Shown here: positions 9,901-18,173 of the stretch, in pieces | Layout of the letters: every line of letters starts with the position of its first letter | How positions within the stretch are numbered: position 1 is the stretch's first letter | Assembly (NCBI GenBank): GCA_910580185.1 | Contig: CAJTWC010000004.1 | Coordinates: 1-64,000, forward strand | DNA: 64,000 nt | Source: an uncultured Bacilli bacterium | GTDB taxonomy: Bacteria > Bacillota_I > Bacilli_A > RF39 > UBA660 | Direction: 5' to 3' | Position numbers and translations under genes: made by a program | Notes under the pieces: model-generated | What the model was told of the DNA's origin: nothing | What the model saw: the letters and a program-made list of their open reading frames with translations, nothing else | Database searches by the model: none

Positions 9901-10339
9901 GTATGGCATAAAAGAATTAGAAAATGAACTTAAAAACTTAGTTGATAATGGTTTTATTATGAAAGAAGATTATAAACTAATTAACTTAGATAAAATATTT
10001 GCGTATTTAACAAGTGATTTATATGATGAATTACTATCAGCAGATAAGGTTTACAAAGAAATGAAAATAGACTTTGAAATTCCAGCTAATTACTATGATA
10101 AAACTTTAAAAAGTGGTATGATATTAGTAAGTGGTATAGTAGATTTGATGTATGTAAAAAATGATTTATACACAATTGTAGACTATAAGACTGATAATGT
10201 TGATGAGCTATCTGAGTTAAGTGATTTATATAAAGTACAACTTGATTTATATGAGATGGCGCTTAGAAGTAAAATGGGTGCTAAAAAAGTCAAAAAATAT
10301 ATTTATTCAGTTAAGCTTAATAGGTATATTGAAGTTTAG
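6914..10339 (+). CDS. addA: ATP-dependent helicase-nuclease AddA
   Basis: UvrD/SF1 helicase plus RecB-family nuclease acting with AddB on broken DNA ends. Walker A AAAGSGKTAVL lies near residue 24, the DEYQDTNN helicase motif II near 380, TIHKSKGLEYPVVF near 745, and the C-terminal nuclease motif IVDYKTD near 1089. Length 1141 residues is normal. I chose ATG 6914 because a near-perfect Shine-Dalgarno AGGAGGTGA lies at 6900-6908; the frame also opens upstream at 6905 inside that site. Only 11 bases separate it from glyA. Confidence 0.95.
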   Translation: MPSWTSDQSLAINTRGGKIIVSAAAGSGKTAVLSERVLKLIMDGTSVSSLLIVTFTKAAAEEMKIRIKDKIKEAYEKDLKNTYLKKQISLIDSAYITTMDAFYNTLVRDNFEKLDIDKDFDILPNEEEKIIKSKVITNVLENMFDNNINYEDLLSFFGASSVSLIKDVVFKVSDFLDTIPFYEAFINKTLENYKNDFYKESMLKNIRDKMKAYNALYEEIIEALYNESDDFDKVLELARKERNYINDFLTIFTFDELSRRLRTIEFDTLRTPRGHKDDAVMVKYKVIRDEFKNEIKKSLKEFYHITDNSYYKEQEKTFNALNILFDVVKTYREELFSYKNKINKYTFSDVAHLCLNLLVKDGKKTELSKKLSNNFSEILIDEYQDTNNLQNVIFNAISKDNKNLFIVGDVKQSIYKFRSACPEIFNNDKSSASKEGFPRLITLSKNFRSRKEVLDFCNFIFENTMTNYFGEVNYDKDEKLYLGASYDEGKNLDSEVIIIDGKEKSENDDDDLSKTEKEAIVVADRIKKLIKDKHQVYDNKKRIWRDIKPSDIVILLRSLKNSNVFKEALNKRSISVYMESASEYFDNYEVKFVINLLKIIDNPYDDVALLSVLTSPVMDVSYDLVAEARKDKYESLYENLINFNNPLINKYLDDIKRYRSLSLTVKISSLLTTIYKELNVIPILSAFKGGIKREKNLEQMVKHASDFEAKKNVSLYSFISYLENVILNKDSLEGVNPLSDGDNVLITTIHKSKGLEYPVVFVSETAKKFNFEDLRKNIMINEDLGFATNLKDNDYKLKYESVPIMLFKENEKSKMLSEELRILYVALTRAKEKIIITGYTNDIEKSSTEISSMMGDKEVISNFYLSSVKCYLDIIIACLLRHKDGKALRSMSMFIPKVYASESNIDLKIVNASTIDESEFKEKTKEEKNSFDMDMFNKIIGFNYDELCNVPKYLSVSDIKHKTGYLRNPNFLSDSVSHTNLGTVYHKIFELLPTKKYGIKELENELKNLVDNGFIMKEDYKLINLDKIFAYLTSDLYDELLSADKVYKEMKIDFEIPANYYDKTLKSGMILVSGIVDLMYVKNDLYTIVDYKTDNVDELSELSDLYKVQLDLYEMALRSKMGAKKVKKYIYSVKLNRYIEV

Positions 10340-10350
10340 GAGGAAGAAAT

Positions 10351-11589
10351 ATGGTTGAAGAAATATTTGAAATTATTGAAAAGGAAAAGAAAAGGCAACA
10401 AAATACGATAGAATTAATTGCATCGGAAAACTTTGTAAGTGAAAACGTACTTAAGGCGCAAGGCAGTATTTTAACTAATAAATACGCTGAAGGATATCCA
10501 GCTAAGAGATATTATGGTGGCTGTGTGCACGTAGATGAAATAGAAAACAAAGCTATAGAATACGTAACAAAATTATTTGGCGTTCGGTATGCAAATGTAC
10601 AACCCCATTCAGGATCTGGTGCTAATATGGCTGTTTATAGGGCTTTACTTAATCCAGGTGATAAGGTTTTATCAATGAGCTTGGATGAAGGTGGTCATTT
10701 AACACATGGTCATCAAATGAGTTTTTCTGGTAATGATTACAAATTTATTCATTACACCGTTGAAAAAGAGACTTGTCAAATTAATTATGATGAGGTAAGA
10801 AAACTTGCTATGAAAGAAAAACCAAAATTAATTCTTGCGGGTGCTTCTGCTTATTCTAGAAAGATAGATTTTGCGGAATTTCGTGATATAGCAAGATCTT
10901 GTGGAGCTTATTTAATGGTGGATATGGCTCATATTGCTGGTATTGTTGCAGCGGGTCTTCACCAAAATCCATGTAAGTATGCTGATGTTGTTACAACAAC
11001 AACCCATAAAACATTACGTGGTCCTCGTGGTGGTTTAATTCTAACAAATAATGAACAGATAATTAAAAAGGTAAATAAAACCGTATTTCCAGGTATTCAA
11101 GGTGGACCTTTAATGCATGTTATAGCAGCTAAAGCAGTATGTTTTGCAGAAGCTATGACAGATGAATTTATTGAATATCAAAAAAACGTTGTTAAAAATG
11201 CTAAAGTTTTATGTGATACTTTAAAGATGGAAGGTTTTAAGATAATAACAAATGGTACTGATAATCATTTAATATTAGTAGATGTTAAAAAATCAGTTAA
11301 CTTAACTGGTAAAGAGGCTGAAGAAATATTAGATGAAATTGGTATTACGTGTAATAAAAACATGATTCCTAATGATCCAACAACACCATTTATAACAAGC
11401 GGTATAAGACTTGGTACAGCAGCTATGACAACCAGAGGCTTTGATCAAAATGATTTTAGAGAAGTTGGAAAAATAATAGCAACTTGCTTATCAAATAATG
11501 ATAATAAAAAAATCCTTGATGATTTAAAGTTAAGAGTTGAAAAAATATTAGAAAAACATCCAATATATGAAGGTGTTTCTTATGAATAA
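10351..11589 (+). CDS. glyA: Serine hydroxymethyltransferase
   Basis: PLP enzyme converting serine and tetrahydrofolate to glycine and 5,10-methylene-THF. The PLP lysine lies in VTTTTHKTLRGPRGG near residue 220; the N-terminal IELIASENFVS and PHSGSGANMAVY are classic. The 412-residue length is typical. RBS AGGAGGAAG sits 6 bases before the ATG. It overlaps folD by 8 bases, which couples methylene-THF production to its oxidation. Confidence 0.98.
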   Translation: MVEEIFEIIEKEKKRQQNTIELIASENFVSENVLKAQGSILTNKYAEGYPAKRYYGGCVHVDEIENKAIEYVTKLFGVRYANVQPHSGSGANMAVYRALLNPGDKVLSMSLDEGGHLTHGHQMSFSGNDYKFIHYTVEKETCQINYDEVRKLAMKEKPKLILAGASAYSRKIDFAEFRDIARSCGAYLMVDMAHIAGIVAAGLHQNPCKYADVVTTTTHKTLRGPRGGLILTNNEQIIKKVNKTVFPGIQGGPLMHVIAAKAVCFAEAMTDEFIEYQKNVVKNAKVLCDTLKMEGFKIITNGTDNHLILVDVKKSVNLTGKEAEEILDEIGITCNKNMIPNDPTTPFITSGIRLGTAAMTTRGFDQNDFREVGKIIATCLSNNDNKKILDDLKLRVEKILEKHPIYEGVSYE

Positions 11590-12421
11590 TATAATGGATG
11601 GGGTTTTAGCTAGTCAAAAATTAAGAAGCAAAATAACAGAAGAAATAAAAAATACTAAAATTACACCAACCCTTGCGGTTATTAAAGTGGGTGATAATAA
11701 GGCTAGCGAAGTTTATGTTAGAAATAAAAAAAGAGCCTGCGAAGAAGTTGGAATTAATTTTGTTGGAATTGATTTTCCAGATACCATCTCACAAGATGCT
11801 GTAATTGCTGAGATAAGAAGGCTAAATAACGACATTAGTATAAATGGTATATTAGTACAATTACCTCTTCCAAATAACTTTGATGCAGGCGTTATAATAA
11901 ACGAAATAGATCCAGTAAAAGACGTTGATGGATTAACTTATACAAATGTAGGAAACTTAGTATTAGAAAACGAGTGTTTAACTTCGTGTACTCCGATGGG
12001 AGTAATGGAATTATTAAGTATGTATAATGTTGATTTAGATGGTAAAGACGTATGTATTGTTGGAAGAAGTAACCTGGTTGGAAAGCCATTAATTCAGTTG
12101 CTTTTACAACAAAATGCAACGGTTAGTATATGTCATTCAAGAAGTTTAAATATGAAAGATTATACTAAGCATGCTGATGTTTTAATAGTAGCGGCAGGGC
12201 ATCCTAACCTTATTACTAAAGATATGGTTAAAGATGGTTCCGTCATAATAGACGTCGGAATAAATAAAGAAAATGATTCTTTATGTGGTGATGTTTCATT
12301 TGATGAGGTAAGTAAAAAAGCATCACTTATAACACCGGTTCCTGGAGGAGTAGGACCAATGACGGTAGCCTCTTTATTAAAAAACGTTGTTAAAGCTTAC
12401 AAAATTCAAAATAGGTTTTAA
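11582..12421 (+). CDS. folD: Bifunctional methylenetetrahydrofolate dehydrogenase/cyclohydrolase
   Basis: Converts the 5,10-methylene-THF made by GlyA into 10-formyl-THF with NADP. Seen: YVRNKKRACEEVGI with the catalytic Lys (residues 47-60), the substrate loop ILVQLPLP near 93, DVDGLT near 117, GRSNLVGKPL near 160 and the C-terminal TPVPGGVGPMT. Length 279. I take ATG 11582 as start because AAGGTG lies just upstream within glyA and the protein then begins like the family; an ATG at 11594 is possible. The gene ends two bases before smr. Confidence 0.96.
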   Translation: MNNIMDGVLASQKLRSKITEEIKNTKITPTLAVIKVGDNKASEVYVRNKKRACEEVGINFVGIDFPDTISQDAVIAEIRRLNNDISINGILVQLPLPNNFDAGVIINEIDPVKDVDGLTYTNVGNLVLENECLTSCTPMGVMELLSMYNVDLDGKDVCIVGRSNLVGKPLIQLLLQQNATVSICHSRSLNMKDYTKHADVLIVAAGHPNLITKDMVKDGSVIIDVGINKENDSLCGDVSFDEVSKKASLITPVPGGVGPMTVASLLKNVVKAYKIQNRF

Positions 12422-12423
12422 AG

Positions 12424-12702
12424 ATGAAAACTAGTTTGGATGATATGTTTATAAATAATTTACCAACGCTTGATTTACACGGTGAAATAAGAGATTCTGC
12501 AAGGGTGTTGGTAAAAGAGTTTATTAGTGATAATTATTATTTAAAAAATGAAAAGATAGTAATAGTACACGGAGTTGGAACAGGTGCTTTAAAAGATGAA
12601 ACTTATAATGTCTTAAGAAGGGATAAAAGAGTAAAAGAATTTCATTTAAATCACTATAATTCTGGATGTACACTAATATATTTAAATAAGAGAAATAATT
12701 AA
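12424..12702 (+). CDS. Stand-alone Smr-domain protein
   Basis: A 92-residue protein that is nearly all Smr domain, the small MutS-related nuclease module seen at the C-terminus of MutS2. Motifs are LDLHG near residue 17, IVHGVGTGALK near 50 and the terminal SGCTLIYL. There is no MutS ATPase. Stand-alone Smr proteins are often RNA or DNA endonucleases, including ones that cleave mRNA on collided ribosomes; which applies here is unknown. It is the last gene of the addB-addA-glyA-folD unit, starting two bases after folD. Confidence 0.85.
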   Translation: MKTSLDDMFINNLPTLDLHGEIRDSARVLVKEFISDNYYLKNEKIVIVHGVGTGALKDETYNVLRRDKRVKEFHLNHYNSGCTLIYLNKRNN

Positions 12703-12713
12703 AATTTTAATAA

Positions 12714-12795
12714 AAACATCAAAGGTTATATTTTATTATTAAATGAATATAGTTTTATGATGAAGCGTTTATAGAAAGATACTTTTTTGATGTTT
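12714..12795. repeat. Perfect 10-bp inverted repeat with a 62-base spacer
   Basis: AAACATCAAA at 12714-12723 and TTTGATGTTT at 12786-12795 lie just past smr. Together they could close a long hairpin at the 3' end of the addBA transcript. There is no classical compact terminator here, but a T-rich AAAAAGCTTTTTC stretch follows near 12810. The rest of the 12703-12936 gap holds only the promoter at 12875. Confidence 0.45.
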
Positions 12796-12874
12796 ATTTA
12801 ATTACACAAAAAAGCTTTTTCTTTTTTTAATGCTTTCAACATAATATATTATGTAAGACTTTTATGCTGAAATG

Positions 12875-12903
12875 TTGACAAAACAAGTAAAAAGTGCTAG
12901 TAT
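12875..12903 (+). promoter_or_regulatory. Strong promoter for the Cys-rich surface protein
   Basis: -35 TTGACA (12875-12880), 17-base spacer, -10 TAGTAT (12898-12903). An unusually strong Shine-Dalgarno AGGGGGG at 12921-12927 follows, 9 bases before the ATG. Confidence 0.8.
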
Positions 12904-12936
12904 ATAGGGCATTCAAGCGAAGGGGGGACGTTGTTC

Positions 12937-14871
12937 ATGGAAGAAAGAAAAGGATTAACAATTAAAGATTTATTAATAAGGTTAATACTTATTATTATAT
13001 TTATTTTCTTACTTATTTGGCTTTTTCCAATGCCAGATTTAAAACCGCTTAATAATCAGATTTTTGCTGATAACGTTGATAGGATGAAGGACGTAGCTAA
13101 ATCATATTATACGGTGGAAAGATTACCACAAAACATTGGTGATTCTAAAAAAATGACTTTAAGGGAAATGATAGATAATCATTTAATATTACCTTTAATG
13201 GATTCTAAAGGAAAAACATGTAACACTGATGATTCTTACGTAGAAATTACGAAGATGGAAAATGAATACGTGATAAAAGTTAACTTATCTTGTACCGATC
13301 AAAAAGATTACGTTATAGAACACTTTGGATGTTACGATATATGTAGTGATACATGTAAAGCTTTAGAAGTGGGAACTACTACATCTTATAAAACATCTAG
13401 AAAATCAACAAGTGCTTATACTACAAGACGTACTAATAGAAGAACCACAGTTACAACTAGAAAAACTACAGATTGGACTTCAACGAAAAATAATTCTAAA
13501 ATATATGAGTATGAATTTGTAAGAAACGTTTGTAATGATGTGTTTGATTCTTATACATGTCCTACTGGGTATACTTTAGTTGGAGATAGCTGTATGAGAT
13601 ATTCATCAGAGACTGAAACTATTCCAGCAACTGAAAATAAATCAATTATTTCTAGTGTTGATTCAAAACCAGCAAAAGTAGAGTCAACTTCATCTACTGA
13701 AAAAACAGATCCAATAACTGATTATAAAACATCTACCATTACTGCTGGTTATAAAGCTTCTTTATATACTGCTACGAAAAAAACAGTTACAAGGGACGTA
13801 ACGGCAGATGAATACACATCATATGATGTAAAAGGTGCAGTTGCAACTACTAAGACTACTAAAGCAAGTTATAATGTATATAACGTATATGATATAGTAG
13901 ATGCTAATATAACATATCCTGATGCAGTTCAAAAAACAGAGTGGAAATACGTATCAACTATAACAACTACAGATCCAGGGTTAGCACATATCGGTGATAC
14001 TGAGATAATCGAATATAAAGGTTCTTGGCAGGAACCTGAATGTGTAAACTGTAATAAAAGTGCTGCTATGATAACTTGGTATAAGTATTGGAAATATAAG
14101 TTAGTTACAACAACAGATAATGGTAAACCAGTATATTCTTGTGATAAAGGATATAATTTAGATGGTACTAAATGTAAAATGAAACTTAGGGAAGAAAAAA
14201 GTTGTCCAGATAAATTTGAGGATACAGGTTCTGGATGTATAAAAACTTCAACTGATTATAGTTGTTCAAAATATGGCTCAGAATATAAACTTGACAAAGT
14301 TAATAAAGTTTGTAAAAAACAAATAACTACATATAGTTGTCCTAAAGGAACAACAAAAACTAGCGATCCTAAAGTTTGTCATGAAACAACTGAAGACTGG
14401 GTATGCCCAAGTAACATGGAAAAACAAGGAACCGGTTCTAGTGCAACATGTTTATTGAAACACGATTATTATTGCCCAGCTAATACAGATACTAAAACTT
14501 ACACATTAAATGGTACAAATTGTACTGTTAAAACTAAAATAGCTGCATGCGAACCAGGTTATACGCTTAGTGAAGATAAAAAATATTGTTATAAAAATGA
14601 TTCAACAACCGTATATACTTGTGAAGGATATGATGGTTATACTTTAGAAGGGGACAAGTGTACTAAGGTAATTAATACTGAAAAGATAACATATTCGTGT
14701 GATAAAGAATATACTTTAGATGGTACTAATTGTGTTAGAACTATTGTAGATAGTGATACAATAAAGGCTGATAAGACATATAAAACTTATTGCCATCAAG
14801 AATATAAATGGTCAACTTCAACATCACTTGATGGATGGAACTATACTGGTAATAAAAGACAAATTAATTAA
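12937..14871 (+). CDS. Membrane-anchored Cys-rich repeat surface protein
   Basis: 644 residues. The N-terminus is pilin-like or simply anchoring: a charged GLTIKDLLIRL lead into one long hydrophobic helix (about residues 6-31), then a globular domain with paired Cys (about 90-145). A Thr/Ser-rich linker (about 148-185) follows. The C-terminal 200 residues hold about ten short repeats of the pattern C-x-GYTL-x-G-x-x-C with aromatic spacing, for example CDKGYNLDGTKC and CDKEYTLDGTNC, resembling EGF or furin-like Cys-rich knots of surface proteins. No sortase motif is seen at the C-terminus. A role as an adhesin or cell-surface stalk is inference. It has its own strong promoter and a good terminator. 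Confidence 0.7.
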   Translation: MEERKGLTIKDLLIRLILIIIFIFLLIWLFPMPDLKPLNNQIFADNVDRMKDVAKSYYTVERLPQNIGDSKKMTLREMIDNHLILPLMDSKGKTCNTDDSYVEITKMENEYVIKVNLSCTDQKDYVIEHFGCYDICSDTCKALEVGTTTSYKTSRKSTSAYTTRRTNRRTTVTTRKTTDWTSTKNNSKIYEYEFVRNVCNDVFDSYTCPTGYTLVGDSCMRYSSETETIPATENKSIISSVDSKPAKVESTSSTEKTDPITDYKTSTITAGYKASLYTATKKTVTRDVTADEYTSYDVKGAVATTKTTKASYNVYNVYDIVDANITYPDAVQKTEWKYVSTITTTDPGLAHIGDTEIIEYKGSWQEPECVNCNKSAAMITWYKYWKYKLVTTTDNGKPVYSCDKGYNLDGTKCKMKLREEKSCPDKFEDTGSGCIKTSTDYSCSKYGSEYKLDKVNKVCKKQITTYSCPKGTTKTSDPKVCHETTEDWVCPSNMEKQGTGSSATCLLKHDYYCPANTDTKTYTLNGTNCTVKTKIAACEPGYTLSEDKKYCYKNDSTTVYTCEGYDGYTLEGDKCTKVINTEKITYSCDKEYTLDGTNCVRTIVDSDTIKADKTYKTYCHQEYKWSTSTSLDGWNYTGNKRQIN

Positions 14872-14898
14872 CATATAAAAAGAATAATTAAGGGTTAA

Positions 14899-14927
14899 AA
14901 GAAGACTTTTGATAAGTCTTCTTTTTT
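14899..14927 (+). terminator. Terminator before priA
   Basis: GAAGACTT, loop TTGAT, AAGTCTTC, T6. The stem is perfect. Confidence 0.9.
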
Positions 14928-14955
14928 GGTATAATGATTTTAGGGAGATGATTGT

Positions 14956-17124
14956 ATGTATGTAAACGTTTTAATTGAAACAAGAGTTAAATCTAACGAT
15001 ATGACTTTTACATACAAAGTCTCAAAAGAATTTCAAGAGGAAAATCTTATTGGAAAAAGAGTATTAGTGCCTTTTGCAAACAGAATAGTAGAAGGTTTTG
15101 TTTTAGAATATACAAATAAAACAGATGATTATGAAATAAAGAGAATATATAAAATTATAGATGAAGAAAGAGTATTAAATGATGAACTCATCGGTTTAGG
15201 AAAGTTTATTAGTGAAAAATATTTATGCTCACTTGTATATGCATATCAAGCTATGCTTCCTAAAGCCTTAAAGGCAAATCACAAAATTAGTTATAATGCT
15301 AAAAAACTTATGTATGTTAAATTAAATGAAGATGTTAAAGAATATGATGTTAATATTAAAAGTCAGTTAGAAATTATTAATTTTTTAAAGGATAATAAAG
15401 AAGTATTAAAAAAAGAAATTAAAAGTAAGTCTTCATTAAAGAAATTAATTGAAAAAAACATTGTTATAGAGTATGAAAAAGAGATTTATAGAAATATCTT
15501 AAATGATAGTGATATAAAAAATATCGTACTTACCGAAGATCAAATGAATGTTTCTAATAGAATAAAAGATAATCTTGGTAAGTCAAAGACAATGCTTTTG
15601 TATGGGGTAACTGGATCTGGTAAAACAGAAGTATATATAGACGTCGTAAAAGAAGTATTAAAGCATGGTAAAACCGCTATTATATTAGTTCCAGAAATAA
15701 GTTTAACTCCTCAGATAACCGCTAGGTTTAAAGGCGTGTTTAAAGATGAGATAGCAATTCTTCATTCCTCTTTATCAGATGGTGAAAGATATGATGAATT
15801 TAGAAGGATAAATCGTGGCGAGGTAAGTGTTGTTATAGGAGCTAGATCCGCCGTTTTTGCGCCTCTTAAAAACATTGGAATAATAATAATAGATGAGGAA
15901 CATTCTGAAAGTTATAAACAGGAAAATAATCCTAGATATAATACTCTTGATATAGCGATGAAAAGATCAAGTACATATTCATGTCCAGTTATTCTTGGAA
16001 GTGCAACTCCTACAATAGAATCTTTTGCAAGGGCCAATAAAGGTTATTATGATTATTTAGAATTATCTAAAAGGGTAAATGAAAAACCACTTCCTAAGGT
16101 TACTATTGTTGATATGAAAAGTGAAATAAGAAAAGGAAATAAAACATTTTCTGAAAAACTTTTAAATGAAATCCAAGATAGATTAGAAAAAAAAGAGCAA
16201 GTAATGCTTTTGCTTAACAGACGTGGGTATTCTAATTATTTATCTTGCCAAAATTGTGGCTTTGTATTTAAATGTCCAAACTGTGATATTACCCTTACTT
16301 ATCATAAAACATCAGGTATGATGAGGTGTCATTATTGCGGTTATGCTACCAATAAAAAAGAGACATGTCCAGAATGCCATGAAGCTTCACTTCGACAAAT
16401 AGGTTCTGGAACCCAAAAGATAGAAGAGGAAATAAGTAATATGTTTCCTAATGCTAAAGTACTTAGAATGGATGCAGATACAACTAGCAAAAAAGGTTCC
16501 CATCATAAAATAATAAATGAATTTAACGATGGTAAATATGAAATATTAGTTGGAACACAAATGATTGCCAAAGGACTTAATTTTCCAAATGTTACTTTGG
16601 TGGGAGTTATAAACGGGGATTCATCACTTAACATTCCTAATTTTAGGGCATCAGAAAACACATTTAGTTTACTCGATCAAGTAATAGGACGAGCAGGTCG
16701 TCATGATAAAGAAGGAGAAGCAATAATTCAAACGTTTAACCCAGAACATTATAGTATTATTGATGCTTCAAAGCATGATTATAAAGCATTTTATAAAAAA
16801 GAAATGTTAATTAGAAAAAAACTTAATTATCCACCATATTGTTTTATAACACTTATTAAAATATCATCAAAAGATTTTAATTATGGAATAGAAGAGGCTA
16901 AAAAGATAAATGCGTTTTTGAGAAACAACTTAAGTGAAACAACAAGTATTTTAGGCCCATCAATGGCAAACATATTAAGAGTAAGAAATAATTATAATTT
17001 TCAAGTGCTATTAAAATATAAAAAAGATGAAAAATTATATGATGCATTAAACGAATTAATAAAAATATATGAGGGTAATTCAAGAATAAAAGTTGAACTT
17101 GATTTTAACCCAATTAATTTGTAG
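14956..17124 (+). CDS. priA: Primosomal replication-restart helicase PriA
   Basis: 3'-5' DNA helicase that reloads the replisome at stalled forks. Visible are the N-terminal DNA-binding region, Walker A GVTGSGKTE near residue 219, DEEH motif (IDEEHSESYKQ) near 312, and the inserted zinc module with Cys pairs CQNCGFVFKCPNC and CHYCGY...CPEC (about 431-475). Length 722 is slightly short of the usual 730-800. Three in-frame ATGs lie close together; the first follows a GGGAGATG RBS. Confidence 0.96.
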   Translation: MYVNVLIETRVKSNDMTFTYKVSKEFQEENLIGKRVLVPFANRIVEGFVLEYTNKTDDYEIKRIYKIIDEERVLNDELIGLGKFISEKYLCSLVYAYQAMLPKALKANHKISYNAKKLMYVKLNEDVKEYDVNIKSQLEIINFLKDNKEVLKKEIKSKSSLKKLIEKNIVIEYEKEIYRNILNDSDIKNIVLTEDQMNVSNRIKDNLGKSKTMLLYGVTGSGKTEVYIDVVKEVLKHGKTAIILVPEISLTPQITARFKGVFKDEIAILHSSLSDGERYDEFRRINRGEVSVVIGARSAVFAPLKNIGIIIIDEEHSESYKQENNPRYNTLDIAMKRSSTYSCPVILGSATPTIESFARANKGYYDYLELSKRVNEKPLPKVTIVDMKSEIRKGNKTFSEKLLNEIQDRLEKKEQVMLLLNRRGYSNYLSCQNCGFVFKCPNCDITLTYHKTSGMMRCHYCGYATNKKETCPECHEASLRQIGSGTQKIEEEISNMFPNAKVLRMDADTTSKKGSHHKIINEFNDGKYEILVGTQMIAKGLNFPNVTLVGVINGDSSLNIPNFRASENTFSLLDQVIGRAGRHDKEGEAIIQTFNPEHYSIIDASKHDYKAFYKKEMLIRKKLNYPPYCFITLIKISSKDFNYGIEEAKKINAFLRNNLSETTSILGPSMANILRVRNNYNFQVLLKYKKDEKLYDALNELIKIYEGNSRIKVELDFNPINL

Positions 17125-17132
17125 GAGAAAAT

Positions 17133-17520
17133 ATGAAAAGTAAAAATATCAACATAATAAATTTTTATTTATTTGCAAATAGGTTAAAAGAAAAGGAAAG
17201 ACAAGGTTGGATAGAAATGTCTATTTCTAAGGACTGATTAGACTCAGTAGAAGAACATATATTTGGCTGCCTTGTATTAGCTATTGGATTAGATAGCTAG
17301 TATAAACTTGATTTAGATATGTACAAGGTTTTAAAAATACTAACCCTTCATGAATTAGAAGAAATATTAATGGGTGATATTACTTTAAGATCAATAGAAG
17401 TAATTGATAATAAAATTGAACTTGGAAAAAAAGTGTTCATGAGGTGGTAAAGGACTTAATTAAAAAAGAAGAAATAGAAAAGTTACTTGATGAATTTAAT
17501 AATCATCAAACAAAAGAGTC
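17133..17520 (+). pseudogene. Decayed HD-domain hydrolase gene (5' part)
   Basis: Begins with ATG at 17133 after GGAGAAA, 9 bases past priA. The remaining reading frame is recognisably an HD-superfamily hydrolase: SVEEHIFGCLVLAIGLD, then LDLDMYKVLKILTLHELEEILMGDIT, the HxxE signature region of the YfbR/HDDC2-like group. It is broken by TGA at 17235, by TAG at 17298 and by a frame change at the A7 run 17426-17432, after which VHEVVKDLIKKEE continues in another frame to about 17520. The C-terminal end is gone, replaced by the next fragment. It is clearly non-functional as annotated. Confidence 0.85.
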
Positions 17521-17526
17521 TATCTT

Positions 17527-17973
17527 TTGCTATTAAGAGCAAGAAATGAAGGAGCTGAAATAGTAGATTTGTTTACGTCTGGTGGACCTTGTAAAATGCT
17601 TAAAGAGAACGGTTGCTTTTATGATGAAGATCACAGGCCATCATTGGGGCTAGCGGTTAAACCTACAACTCCTGGAGGCCCTTGTGAAAAGATGTATGAT
17701 CAGGATTTTGTTTTTAATCAATGGATTAGGTATCAATCTACGTTGGAGTTATTGTTTAAAGATTTTACTGGAAAAGAAGTAAAGGAATATTTATTTGATA
17801 TTGTTCCTTCAAAGCTAGATGAATTTAATTTAAAGAGAAATAAAAATGAATCGCTTACGGCTATGGAGTTAGTAAATTACTGTGAAATAATTCAAACTAT
17901 AGCGAATAAATATTATTATACTCCAACTGAGGCAAAACAAATACTTTCTAATCCTTTTGTTAAAAGTTGGTAA
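17527..17973 (+). pseudogene. 3' fragment of a Cys-cluster protein, joined to the HD pseudogene
   Basis: A 148-codon open frame with no RBS. It begins abruptly in the sequence LLRARNEGAEIVDLFTSGG and carries GPCKMLKENGCFYDEDHRP and GGPCEKMYD, a metal-cluster-like Cys pattern. The family was not recognised with certainty; a YkgJ-like Cys cluster is possible. Its start looks missing, and a deletion near 17515-17530 that fused it to the HD gene explains both truncations. A terminator follows at 17972. Confidence 0.6.
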
Positions 17974-17998
17974 AGGAGAACGTTTGATTCTCTTTTTT
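17972..17998 (+). terminator. Terminator after the pseudogene pair
   Basis: AAAGGAGAA, loop CGTTTGA, TTCTCTTTT, T tract. The stem overlaps the stop codon. Confidence 0.75.
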
Positions 17999-18022
17999 CA
18001 TTATAAAATATAAAAAAACTCC

Positions 18023-18052
18023 TTGTATCATATAATAATTATGTGTTATAAT
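18023..18052 (+). promoter_or_regulatory. rpsB promoter
   Basis: TTGTAT (18023-18028), 18-base spacer, TATAAT (18047-18052). The start would be near 18059, giving a leader of about 115 bases before rpsB. Confidence 0.65.
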
Positions 18053-18058
18053 ATGTTT

Positions 18059-18173
18059 GGCTTTTCTAAGGAAAAGAAATACGCACAAGTTTGGATTTAT
18101 ATCTCGTGTGTCCGAAGAGGATGAGTTTATAAAGATGAAGAACTTGGAGGTTAAAACAAAGGAGGAAAAGAAA
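18059..18173 (+). promoter_or_regulatory. rpsB 5' leader, possible S2 autoregulatory structure
   Basis: Two hairpins can be read: CTTTTC-TAAG-GAAAAG at 18061-18076, and ACGCAC (18081-18086) with GTGTGT (18106-18111). The frame upstream of rpsB stays open here, but a strong GGAGG RBS at 18161-18165 marks the real gene start downstream. Leaders that bind S2 are known in other bacteria; that this is one is inference. Confidence 0.4.

Noticed and set aside
17235..17300. TGA and TAG codons inside the HD-like frame as recoding (Mycoplasma-type code)
   Set aside because: TGA is the true stop of several genes here (38845, 40900, 42090, 52863, 59142), Trp is TGG throughout, and the same gene also has TAG, a frame change and a deletion. 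Decay explains all of it.
18057..18173. N-terminal extension of S2 encoded by the leader
   Set aside because: It starts inside the predicted promoter region, lacks an RBS and does not resemble S2; a strong RBS sits just before ATG 18174.
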